Shown piece after piece: positions 37,229 to 44,762 of a DNA stretch of 64,000 nt. Where the stretch lies: positions 1 to 64,000 of the forward strand of contig CAJYHS010000086.1 in the NCBI GenBank assembly GCA_913774715.1. Direction: 5' to 3'. The position numbers and the translations under genes are program-made. Each line of letters begins with the position of its first letter. Within the stretch, counting starts at the first letter, position 1. This DNA comes from an uncultured Siphonobacter sp. Lineage in GTDB: Bacteria; Bacteroidota; Bacteroidia; Cytophagales; Spirosomataceae. The notes beneath the pieces are model-generated. The model was not told the origin of the DNA. It ran no database searches and saw only the letters and a program-made list of their open reading frames with translations.

Positions 37229-37470
37229 ATTCGATATTTATTGAAGAGTTATAGAATTATTAATATTTCAATAGATTAATACTTTTTTTATCAAAACTCC
37301 ATAGATAAAGGCCTTGTTCTTTTGATATGTATAAAAAATAATGAATAATCATATAAAAAATAATATTAGACTTTAGACTTACTAGAATATAATTTTATTG
37401 AGGGGAATATAATTTGGCTTATTGCTTTAAGGTATACATAATATAATTTAAGCTGCAATAAAAACTCCCC

Positions 37471-37500
37471 GGCTCACTGATGTTTCAGCAAACCGGGGAC
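37471..37500 (-). terminator. Terminator of lutC
   Basis: TCCCCGG (37476-37482) pairs with CCGGGGA (37493-37499). On the minus strand the hairpin is followed by GTTTTTATT, 18 bp past the lutC stop codon. Confidence 0.8.
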
Positions 37501-37518
37501 TTCTTTAGTTAAGGATGT

Positions 37519-38109
37519 TTATTTAATAATAAATACCACCAGACTCCGGGCTCCATGAGCTCCTACGACCAGTGACTGCTCAATATCAGCCGTTTTGGAA
37601 GGTCCTGCAATGAAAGTACCGAAGCCCGTTTCGTCCACCTGGATTCTTCTGTAAGCCTCGTGCATATTCGGAACGATAGTTTCGGCCCGAATGATGAGTA
37701 CCAGGTGTTGGGTGATAAAGGGTAAAGCCCGGTGCTTCATTTCCTGCTCCGTTACCCAGATGGCTCCGTTTTCGGCCACACCATAACGACCGGGAATGAT
37801 CGCCAGGTTAACGTCTTCTAACTCATGAGGATCAGTGACGCTTTCTAGATTTAAGTCCGCTAGGTAAGTTAAGTCAGGCACGGTAACCGCTACTTCTTTA
37901 AAATTCGGAAATAACTCGCCAATGCGTTGGGATATCGTTGGTAAATCGGGTACGACTTCTACCATACCGCCAATCATTTGCAGCGTTTGCTGGTATTGCT
38001 CCAGTACGTCGGGATAATTCGATTCGAAGGTAAACTGGTCGGGCAGTGGTAATAAGTCCGGTTTGTTTTTCCGAATGGCATTCAATATAGATTCACGACT
38101 CGTTGACAT
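37519..38109 (-). CDS. lutC: Lactate utilisation protein C (LUD domain)
   Basis: This 196-residue cytosolic protein is a single LUD domain, with the family segments GRYGVAENGAIWV and GPSKTADIEQSLVVGAHGARSL. LutC, with LutA and LutB, oxidises L-lactate to pyruvate in organisms without the flavin-linked LldD. Its gene starts 21 bp after lutB ends, so the two are co-transcribed. LutA lies 2.4 kb away within the rhamnose string. In this context the lactate would come from L-lactaldehyde formed in rhamnose breakdown. Confidence 0.9.
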   Translation of the reverse strand: MSTSRESILNAIRKNKPDLLPLPDQFTFESNYPDVLEQYQQTLQMIGGMVEVVPDLPTISQRIGELFPNFKEVAVTVPDLTYLADLNLESVTDPHELEDVNLAIIPGRYGVAENGAIWVTEQEMKHRALPFITQHLVLIIRAETIVPNMHEAYRRIQVDETGFGTFIAGPSKTADIEQSLVVGAHGARSLVVFIIK

Positions 38110-38130
38110 ATACCTTTTATATAGAAGACA

Positions 38131-39504
38131 CTATTTTCGATTCTTTTCATACCACTGCCGGAAGCTCTCTTTGGGAGCATCGGGTAGGTCGCGGTGAATA
38201 CTCCAGGCATTCAGCGGGTTGTTAGCCGCCCAGGGAGCAATTCGCAGAGCCGCCCGAGCCGTATTGAAGCTCAGCTTGAACAGCGTAGGCGAGGCTAGTA
38301 CTTTCGAAGCCAGTTGTAAACTGGTTTTCTTGATACCGCCCACATACCCCTCTTTTGCTAATACCTGCCGCCATTTATAGAGCTGATCGTGAATATCAAT
38401 TTTTACGGGACACACGTTACTGCAACTTCCGCAAAGTGTGCTGGCGAAGGGAAGATCGGCATTTTTCCGCATATCCAGGTTCGGGGCCAGAATGGAGCCA
38501 ATCGGACCGGCCACAGCATTGTGGTAACTATGGCCACCACTACGACGATAGACCGGACATGTATTCATACAGGCTCCACAGCGAATACACTTCAAAGAGT
38601 TACGGAAGTCTTCGCGACCCAGCTGCGTGCTTCGACCATTATCCACAATAACAATGTGCATCTCCTGACCAGGGCGGGGGCGGTGGAAGTGGCTGGAATA
38701 AGCCGTAACCGGTTGACCCGTCGCACTTCGGGTTAATAGTCTCAGAAACACCCCCAAATGCTCGGCTTTGGGAATAATCTTCTCGAAACCCATACTCGCA
38801 ATGTGAATTTCGGAAAGGTGAGCTCCCATATCGGCGTTGCCTTCGTTGGTACAGACCACAAAACCGCCCGTTTCGGCAATGGCGAAGTTGACGCCCGTTA
38901 AGGCCGCTCGACGGGTAAGAAACGTTTCCCGCAAATGCTGGCGAGCAGCTTCGGTCAGGTATTGAGGGTCAGTGGCTCCTTTTTCGGTGCCAAGGTGCTC
39001 ATGAAAAGTATCGCCAACATCTGACTTTTTGAGGTGAATGGCCGGTAATACAATATGGCTCGGCGGTTCCTGCCGTAACTGCACAATGCGTTCCCCTAAA
39101 TCGGTATCGATGACTTCAATGCCTTTTTCCCGTAAGAAATCATTCAGGTGACATTCTTCCGTGAGCATCGACTTGGACTTGATCATGCGATCAATCCCCT
39201 TTTTGGCCAGCAGCGAATGAATAATCTCATTATGCTCCTGAGCATTAGCCGCCCAGTGAACGGTTATTCCGTTTTTCTGAGCATTTCGCTCAAACGTCTC
39301 CAACAGAACATTCATGTTAGAAAGGACGTGGTGCTTGATCTGCGAGGCGGCCTCGCGAAGATCTTCCCATTCCGGAAGGCCTTTGGACGCCCGGTCGCGT
39401 TTTTGACGAACCCACCAGAGCGTTTCGTCGTGCCAGTCGACGCGGGGTTCGTCCCGGTTAAAAACCTCGGAAGCGGCGGCATGATCCAATGTATGCTGAC
39501 TCAT
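38131..39504 (-). CDS. lutB: Lactate utilisation iron-sulfur protein B
   Basis: The 457-residue protein has an N-terminal LUD domain (about 50-290) and a C-terminal ferredoxin-like domain with two 4Fe-4S motifs, CIRCGACMNTCPVYRR and CGSCSNVCPVKIDI. It carries electrons from L-lactate oxidation together with LutA and LutC. I place the start at ATG 39504 (MSQHTLDHAA), because related LutB proteins begin with this His/Ala-rich lead before the VDWHDE segment. An in-frame ATG 17 codons upstream would add residues unlike the family. No promoter match was found in the long 39505-40066 gap for this direction. Confidence 0.92.
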   Translation of the reverse strand: MSQHTLDHAAASEVFNRDEPRVDWHDETLWWVRQKRDRASKGLPEWEDLREAASQIKHHVLSNMNVLLETFERNAQKNGITVHWAANAQEHNEIIHSLLAKKGIDRMIKSKSMLTEECHLNDFLREKGIEVIDTDLGERIVQLRQEPPSHIVLPAIHLKKSDVGDTFHEHLGTEKGATDPQYLTEAARQHLRETFLTRRAALTGVNFAIAETGGFVVCTNEGNADMGAHLSEIHIASMGFEKIIPKAEHLGVFLRLLTRSATGQPVTAYSSHFHRPRPGQEMHIVIVDNGRSTQLGREDFRNSLKCIRCGACMNTCPVYRRSGGHSYHNAVAGPIGSILAPNLDMRKNADLPFASTLCGSCSNVCPVKIDIHDQLYKWRQVLAKEGYVGGIKKTSLQLASKVLASPTLFKLSFNTARAALRIAPWAANNPLNAWSIHRDLPDAPKESFRQWYEKNRK

Positions 39505-39953
39505 AAGTTTTGTGCTCAAAGGGAAAAAAGAGCCGTGAAATTGCACTTTCTTCATTCAAATGAAAAAACAGAGCTTCATTTCTATCAATAAAACCTGAAA
39601 AAGAATATTTAACTATTCCTTGATTTGGCTTTCAGCAAAAATTCAGACTTCAATTTTATAAAAATAATGATTTGCCAACGAAAATTAGGTTTAGTCGGCT
39701 GTTTCGACCGGGTAAATAACTATGAAACCAGGCTTTATCAGAATCAATACTAAAAATCCTGTTCTTGTTAAATTGTACTTTTAATAGTTATTCTTGTTCA
39801 TTTAGACCTATAGGACTCTGAGTTAATAAAATTTATTAAAAAAAAGCATTGTACTTTTTAAACAACTTGCATAATAAATAATATAATCATTGTATTTTTC
39901 CAAGTTTTAGGTGGCATCGTGAAAGGAACTTTTCGTTCTTAACATTTAGGTAA
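39505..39953. other. Long AT-rich intergenic region
   Basis: About 450 bp between divergent lutB and the small secreted-protein gene. It shows no open frame with protein-like features. A weak GTCG/CGAC dyad lies near 39693-39707, but nothing I can call. Its length suggests regulatory content for lutBC. Confidence 0.3.
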
Positions 39954-39984
39954 TTGACTCATAATCAAATAGTGTGCAACTTTG
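39954..39984 (+). promoter_or_regulatory. Promoter of the small secreted-protein gene
   Basis: TTG (39954-39956), 20-bp spacer, CAACTTTG (39977-39984), a 7/8 match to TAnnTTTG. The leader to ATG 40067 would be about 75 nt. Confidence 0.45.
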
Positions 39985-40066
39985 TATCAACAAAACGGCA
40001 GAAACAAACTTTCAAAAGCCGATTTGATTTGTTTTGTATTATTCCCATTTGAAACTCATACATCCC

Positions 40067-40456
40067 ATGAAAAAGTCAATCAACTTCATCCTTGCAGCTT
40101 TCGTAGCTTTTAGCTCATTAGCATTCAATGCAACTGCTGCCATTAATTCTGATCCTGCGAAGGAAACTGTAAAAGCTAATCCTTACAATGCTCAGTTAGC
40201 ACAGGATTCTCAATTACGTTTCCAACTTACGTTCCAAAATCCTGATAAAAAGAAATTAACGATTGCTATCAAGGATAAGGAAAATACTACGCTGTTCACT
40301 GAAACAACTACCAGCGATGCTTACCTGCGTTTATTTGATCTTTCAACGTTAGGTGACGGTAAATACACTTTCGAAGTATTAGGAGGCAAAAACCGTTACA
40401 CTCAATCGTTCGAAATCTCTACGCAAACCAACCGCGTTGTTTTAGCTCGTAACTAA
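40067..40456 (+). CDS. Small secreted protein of unknown function
   Basis: The 129-residue protein has a clear signal peptide (residues 1-25, ending NATAA). The mature part of about 100 residues alternates polar and hydrophobic residues, consistent with one beta-sandwich domain (RFQLTFQNPDKKKLTIAI; GDGKYTFEVLGG). I do not recognise a family; the closing strands loosely resemble a type IX CTD but lack its usual motifs. ATG 40067 is chosen over a TTG at 40034 because it gives a canonical signal peptide. The gene has its own promoter and terminator and sits, on the opposite strand, between lutA and lutBC. Confidence 0.7.
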   Translation: MKKSINFILAAFVAFSSLAFNATAAINSDPAKETVKANPYNAQLAQDSQLRFQLTFQNPDKKKLTIAIKDKENTTLFTETTTSDAYLRLFDLSTLGDGKYTFEVLGGKNRYTQSFEISTQTNRVVLARN

Positions 40457-40480
40457 TTCGAATTGAATTCCCCCATACAA

Positions 40481-40517
40481 ACGTCCCGCTGGTGAAAACC
40501 GGCGGGACGTAGTTTTT
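40481..40517 (+). terminator. Terminator after the small secreted-protein gene
   Basis: A 13-bp stem with one G:T pair (40481-40493 with 40498-40510) and a GAAA tetraloop, followed by AGTTTTT. The T-run touches the lutA stop codon. Confidence 0.85.
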
Positions 40518-41250
40518 ATAGCTGGGCGTTCAGAATTTCGGCAATATGCACGACCCGAATCGGGCTTTTCTGACGTTTCAGAATGCCTTCCATGTGCATG
40601 AGGCAGGAAACATCCCCGCCCGTAATGTATTCGGCTCCGTGTCGCTGGTGATCCGCTACCCGATCTTTACCCATTTTTGAAGAAATGGCTTCTTCGCTCA
40701 CGGCAAAGGTTCCGCCAAAGCCGCAGCATTCGTCCTGACGGTCCAGTTCCACCAGCTCAAGATCTTTCACCATCGCCAATAGCTTACCGGGCTTAGAAAA
40801 GGCGGGGCAGTTCAGCTCCGTCATTTGTGACGTCTTCAGTCCCCGCTGACCGTGGCAACTCTGATGCACGCCTACCTTATGGGGAAAGCGGGCCGTCAGA
40901 GTTTCGACTTTTAAAACGTCCGTTAAAAATTCGGTAAGTTCATATACCCGGTGCCGAACGGTATCTGCCACGGATTGATCAGGAGCATGCAGATGTTCCT
41001 TAATATGTAATACGCAGGAACCTGAAGGTCCTACGATATAATCATATCCTTTAAAGTTGGCTATAAAGTTGGCATCGCAACCGGTGTTTAAATGCTCAAA
41101 ACCGGAGTTAGCCATGGGTTGCCCACAACACGTCTGGTTTTTCGGGAAATCTACCTCACAGCCTAATTTTTCTAATAGTTCCAGGGTGGCAATCGCTACC
41201 TGAGGATAAAATTGATCGACGTAGCAAGGAACAAAAAGAGCAACTTTCAT
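40516..41250 (-). CDS. lutA: Lactate utilisation protein A (CCG-domain Fe-S oxidoreductase)
   Basis: The 244-residue protein has the two cysteine-rich CCG motifs of the family, CCGQPMANSG (from residue 41) and CCGFGGTFAV (from 175), which hold a noncubane Fe-S cluster in heterodisulfide-reductase-type proteins. With LutB and LutC it forms the complex that oxidises L-lactate to pyruvate. It lies downstream of the rhamnulokinase gene on the same strand, separated from it by a 130-bp palindromic element. It is cut off from lutBC by the oppositely oriented small secreted-protein gene. Confidence 0.92.
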   Translation of the reverse strand: MKVALFVPCYVDQFYPQVAIATLELLEKLGCEVDFPKNQTCCGQPMANSGFEHLNTGCDANFIANFKGYDYIVGPSGSCVLHIKEHLHAPDQSVADTVRHRVYELTEFLTDVLKVETLTARFPHKVGVHQSCHGQRGLKTSQMTELNCPAFSKPGKLLAMVKDLELVELDRQDECCGFGGTFAVSEEAISSKMGKDRVADHQRHGAEYITGGDVSCLMHMEGILKRQKSPIRVVHIAEILNAQL

Positions 41251-41251
41251 C

Positions 41252-41377
41252 AGCTTTTAGCTTGTCGCTATTGGCTTTTGGCTAGGGTACCTGCGTACTC
41301 GATGGATTCGCTATCGTTAACTAAGACCGACCCGGAGATCGGTGGAAGCCAGGAGCTAACCGCCAATGGCCAATAGC
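41252..41377. repeat. Intergenic palindromic element (REPIN-like)
   Basis: The left arm (41252-41283) is built of GCTTTT/GCTATTGGC words; the right arm (41347-41377) is its imperfect reverse complement (CGCCAATGGCCAATAGC). A small ACCGA/TCGGT hairpin sits at 41326-41343. It fills the lutA-rhamnulokinase gap. Confidence 0.6.
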
Positions 41378-41380
41378 CAT

Positions 41381-42766
41381 TTATAATTCCGTATAAACTG
41401 TTTTCTTTAACGTAAACAAACTTCCGTCAAAAGGTTTTTCTTTATTCCAGGCATCTTCAATAACCAGAGCCGCTCCGAGAGCAGAGGCCTGAGCAATTTC
41501 GGAAGCCAGCACTTCACTTTCCGGGAACGCCTGAGCCAGTAAATGCAGGTAAATTTCGTTGCGGCTAAAGCCGCCATCGACGAAAATCCGTTTTACCTCA
41601 GTCGTACCTTTTGCCAGTTTAACGGAAGCAATTTGCTGAGCCATCAAATCCATAATAAGCTGATGGTAAGCTTCTTCATAACTGGTGAACTCATTCAGAT
41701 TACGTTCCGAAAAAGTAGAATCCTGTAAGGTTCCTAGCTGAATGGTTTCGGGCGAGGTTTGACGGAAGCGACTGCGTAAGGATAAAAGAAGGCTTTCGTC
41801 AAATGATACCCGTTGGTAATGCGATAGTTCAGTCCCGAAGTATTCCGCTAAGTGTTTCACTGCCCGTTCATGCTCGTTACCGGCAAATAAGCGGGACGCT
41901 TTCACGGCATCGCTCCGATAAGTCAGGTAACTCAAACAATCCTGACGTAGCTCTCCAATGGTCAAATCATCCTTACTGAATGGATTCATGGTAATACACC
42001 ACGTTCCAGTTGAAATCAGTAAAAAAGGCTCTTGCCCGAAAGCTCTTAAATAAGGCACCAAAGCTGCCGAACTATCATGAATGCCCACGCCGACCTGCAT
42101 TTCGGGTTTGCCGAGGGCGGGGGAGGTAACAAAAGAAGGTAACACCATCTGGCCGAGCGAATGAAAAGCTTCATCAAAAACCCAGCGGTGGTATTTACGT
42201 TGTTTATAATCCCAAAGTCCGGTATGGCAGCCGACACTGGTAATTTCAGAAACGGCCCGTTTCGTGAACAGGTAACTGGCGTATTGCGGTAAATGCAAAG
42301 AATGCTCAATCTGCCAGAATTTATCCGGTTTCTGATACTTCAGCCAATATAACTGCATGCCCGAGTTCAGCATTCCTAAAACGGGAGAAGCCGTATGAGC
42401 CGCCCATTCCAGTTCAGGTCCGTAATGATCATTAAAGCGTTGCTGGAGATCAAACGGAAACGTTTTCAGGTAGTTATAAAGCGGAGTAACGGGTTTCCCC
42501 TGAGCGTCAATGTGAACAAAGCTTGCTCCATAAGTAGAGAAATTCAGAGCTTTAATCTCAAACTGACCTTCGTTAAGCAATTCCGCCAGACTATCAATCA
42601 TCCAGTTGGTCAGCAGTTGCAAATCGTCTCCGTGAAATCCATCGTCATCGGGAATTTCCTCAAAAGGCGTCTGTTTTTGATACACAAGCTGGTAATCCTG
42701 ATTGAAAACCAGGAGTTTTTTATTGGTCTTTCCAATATCAAAAATGGCAACGCAGGGAGACGACAT
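41381..42766 (-). CDS. rhaB: L-rhamnulokinase (FGGY family carbohydrate kinase)
   Basis: The 461-residue cytosolic kinase phosphorylates L-rhamnulose to L-rhamnulose-1-phosphate with ATP. The N-terminal ATP-binding phosphate-1 loop FDIGKTNKKLLVF, the central TGTWCITMNPF and the late VDGGFSRNEIYLHLLAQAFP segments mark an FGGY kinase. Function is assigned from these plus the flanking rhamnose isomerase and aldolase genes; in sequence alone a fuculokinase would be possible. I use ATG 42766 because the family starts with this short lead (MSSPCVAIFDIG); an upstream ATG at 42817 lies inside a hairpin. It follows rhaI by 73 bp. Confidence 0.85.
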   Translation of the reverse strand: MSSPCVAIFDIGKTNKKLLVFNQDYQLVYQKQTPFEEIPDDDGFHGDDLQLLTNWMIDSLAELLNEGQFEIKALNFSTYGASFVHIDAQGKPVTPLYNYLKTFPFDLQQRFNDHYGPELEWAAHTASPVLGMLNSGMQLYWLKYQKPDKFWQIEHSLHLPQYASYLFTKRAVSEITSVGCHTGLWDYKQRKYHRWVFDEAFHSLGQMVLPSFVTSPALGKPEMQVGVGIHDSSAALVPYLRAFGQEPFLLISTGTWCITMNPFSKDDLTIGELRQDCLSYLTYRSDAVKASRLFAGNEHERAVKHLAEYFGTELSHYQRVSFDESLLLSLRSRFRQTSPETIQLGTLQDSTFSERNLNEFTSYEEAYHQLIMDLMAQQIASVKLAKGTTEVKRIFVDGGFSRNEIYLHLLAQAFPESEVLASEIAQASALGAALVIEDAWNKEKPFDGSLFTLKKTVYTEL

Positions 42767-42793
42767 AGGATTAAGGCAGAAGTTGGATAAAAG

Positions 42794-42825
42794 ACGGCGT
42801 AATACACACCTATGCATTACGCCGT
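42794..42825 (-). terminator. Attenuator-like hairpin between rhaI and rhamnulokinase genes
   Basis: ACGGCGTAAT (42794-42803) pairs perfectly with ATTACGCCGT (42816-42825). On the minus strand it is followed by CTTTTAT, so it may cause partial termination or stabilise the upstream message end. Confidence 0.5.
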
Positions 42826-42839
42826 TTTAATTGATTGGA

Positions 42840-44120
42840 TTAAAGACCCGTAGAAACGGCTTTCATACCGCGGGTTTCGATCAGTTTTTTACGAAGTGAT
42901 TGATCACGGAACAGCCCAACGGGATTAAGAGCCGCATCCACGCGGAGGCGAGCTTCAGCCAGTAAAGGACGCAGGTCCGTGCGGAAAGCGTTTTGCAGAA
43001 TTTCCTGAGCGGTTACTACGTCGTTATTGTTCCGAGCTTCTTCCAGAGCCACGCGATCTACTAACAAAGCCTGAGCATAAGCCAGTTTGATGGCTTCAAC
43101 CGATTGTAATAAATCTTCCAGTGGATCTTTCACGTTGTGAGAGGCATCGATCATCCAGCCTAAATCCGTGGCGTGATTCATGCCGCGAGCGTCCATGCCG
43201 TCTATCAGTTCGTTGAAAATCAGGAATAACTGGTAGGGCTTCATGCTACCTGCCGTTAAATCGTCATCGCCATATTTGGAATCATTGAAGTGGAAACCAC
43301 CCAGTTTTTCTTCCATTAATAACAGCGAAACGATCTGCTCAATGTTGGCATTGGGCAGGTGGTGACCTAAATCAACCAGGGTATAGGCTTTTGGACCTAA
43401 CTTACTGGCGTAGAGGAAGGATTGACCCCAATCTCCAACCGTTGTGGAATAGAAGTTAGGTTCGAAGGCTTTGTACTCCACGAAGACTTTCCAGTCTTCG
43501 GGTAAGGCCGCGTAAATTTCCTGTAATCCTTCCAGCGTGCGTTGGAATGCTTTGCGGAAGTTTAACTGGCCAGGGAAGCTGGAACCATCTGATAACCAAA
43601 CGGTTAATGATTTAGAGCCTAAAGCTTCGCCGTGACGAATAACGTCGATATTATGCTGAATGGCCTGCTTCCGAACGGCTGGGTCCGTGTGTTGAAGCGA
43701 ACCAAATTTGTAGCTTAATTCCTGATTAGCCTGATCCTGGAACGTATTCGAGTTCATCGCATCGAAAACTAGACCGTGACTGGCCGCCAGTTGCTTGATC
43801 GCTTCCCCATCCGTTGGGATATCCCAGGGAATGTGTAAAGAAATAGCTCCGCTGGAACGGTTGAGGGAATGTAATAACCCTACGTCTGCAATTTTTTCTT
43901 CGAGCGTGCGGGGCTCGCCGCCTCCGGCAAAACGACCAAAACGGGTTCCGCCCGTACCTAAGGCCCAGCTGGGAATGGCAATCTGAAAATCAATCAGCTT
44001 TGCCAGCATGCGTTCAGTAAGGTCGGCTCCGAGTTCTCCGGCTAAAAATTCAAACTTCCGGCGGTGAGCCGCTTCGTGCTGCTGGTTATATTGAGCAATC
44101 TGATAAGATTCGAGAGGCAT
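42840..44120 (-). CDS. rhaI: L-rhamnose isomerase, RhaI type
   Basis: The 426-residue TIM-barrel enzyme interconverts L-rhamnose and L-rhamnulose and needs two divalent metals. Metal-ligand segments are visible in order: VEYKAFEPNFY (Glu), TLVDLGHHLPN (Asp, His), and FHFNDSKYGDDD (His, Asp). The sequence resembles the Pseudomonas stutzeri-type RhaI rather than E. coli RhaA. It is in the same transcription direction as rhaM (152 bp upstream) and the kinase. Subunits of this family form tetramers; nothing in the sequence departs from that. Confidence 0.92.
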   Translation of the reverse strand: MPLESYQIAQYNQQHEAAHRRKFEFLAGELGADLTERMLAKLIDFQIAIPSWALGTGGTRFGRFAGGGEPRTLEEKIADVGLLHSLNRSSGAISLHIPWDIPTDGEAIKQLAASHGLVFDAMNSNTFQDQANQELSYKFGSLQHTDPAVRKQAIQHNIDVIRHGEALGSKSLTVWLSDGSSFPGQLNFRKAFQRTLEGLQEIYAALPEDWKVFVEYKAFEPNFYSTTVGDWGQSFLYASKLGPKAYTLVDLGHHLPNANIEQIVSLLLMEEKLGGFHFNDSKYGDDDLTAGSMKPYQLFLIFNELIDGMDARGMNHATDLGWMIDASHNVKDPLEDLLQSVEAIKLAYAQALLVDRVALEEARNNNDVVTAQEILQNAFRTDLRPLLAEARLRVDAALNPVGLFRDQSLRKKLIETRGMKAVSTGL

Positions 44121-44146
44121 ATCTGGTTAGTGTTTGGAAGAGTTGT

Positions 44147-44266
44147 CTGTTTTCGGTTTGCAGTTTTCAGTTACTGGTATTAACCACAGAGTGTAATGCA
44201 GTGTAAATCTGAAGCAATACTCTGTGGATTAAGTTAATTGAAAACTGAAAACAGCCAACGGAAAAC
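44147..44266. repeat. Nested palindromic element in the rhaM-rhaI gap
   Basis: The outer arms are CTGTTTTCGGTTTGCAG (44147 on) and its imperfect complement ending 44266, rich in GTTTTCAGTT / AACTGAAAAC. The inner arms are TTAACCACAGAGT (44180-44192) and ACTCTGTGGATTAA (44219-44232). It shares its outer words with the element at 44597-44757. Confidence 0.65.
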
Positions 44267-44271
44267 TCCAC

Positions 44272-44586
44272 TCATTTCAGGTAAAAAACTTCGGGTAATG
44301 ATACCTGTACGGGCGATTGATCTGGGTTGGTTTCCATGAGATCTGCCATGTACGCCCACCACTTCTTCATGACGGGATTTTCGGGTAAGTTCCCTGTAAC
44401 TTCGAGGTCGTCCACTTCCTGAACGCCGAATAAGGTATTCGTACTTTCGTCCAGAAAAATGGAATAATTATGAATGCCACTGGTTTGCAGTAAGGCTACT
44501 AACTCCGGCCAGATTTCATCATGACGGCGTTTGTATTCCTCCACATTTCCAGGAAACAACTGCATCTTAAACGCAACTCTAGGCAT
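44272..44586 (-). CDS. rhaM: L-rhamnose mutarotase
   Basis: The 104-residue protein has exactly the length of E. coli RhaM. Characteristic segments are YKRRHDEIWPELVALLQ (with the catalytic His), GIHNYSIFLDE, LFGVQEV and VMKKWWAYMADLM. It speeds the interconversion of alpha- and beta-L-rhamnose so that the isomerase receives its preferred anomer. It lies between rhaI and the fused aldolase/dehydrogenase gene, flanked on both sides by related palindromic elements. Confidence 0.95.
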   Translation of the reverse strand: MPRVAFKMQLFPGNVEEYKRRHDEIWPELVALLQTSGIHNYSIFLDESTNTLFGVQEVDDLEVTGNLPENPVMKKWWAYMADLMETNPDQSPVQVSLPEVFYLK

Positions 44587-44596
44587 AAGCTTATGA

Positions 44597-44757
44597 GTTT
44601 TCAGTTTTTAGTTTGCTGTTTTCAGTTAAGTTTAATCACGGAATTGCACAGAGTCAAACGAGTGCAATGATTCGTGAATCTTTGTGTCATAGAGCCTTTA
44701 TGATAATGCTCAGGCGACAGACACTCAATTGAAAACTGAAAACAGCAAACTGAAAAC
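44597..44757. repeat. Nested palindromic element in the rhaEW-rhaM gap
   Basis: The left arm (44597-44628) reads GTTTTCAGTTTTTAGTTTGC followed by TGTTTTCAGTTA; the right arm (44725-44757) is its near-exact complement. Inner imperfect arms include AATTGCACAGAG and CTTTGTG. It shares arms with the element at 44147-44266. Confidence 0.7.
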
Positions 44758-44762
44758 GATTC

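Noticed and set aside
39505-39555. Upstream ATG extending LutB by 17 residues
   Set aside because: Family members start at the segment encoded from 39504; the extra residues look like translated leader.
42767-42817. Upstream ATG extending rhamnulokinase by 17 residues
   Set aside because: It begins inside the rhaI-rhaB hairpin and FGGY kinases of this group begin near MSSPCVAIFDIG.
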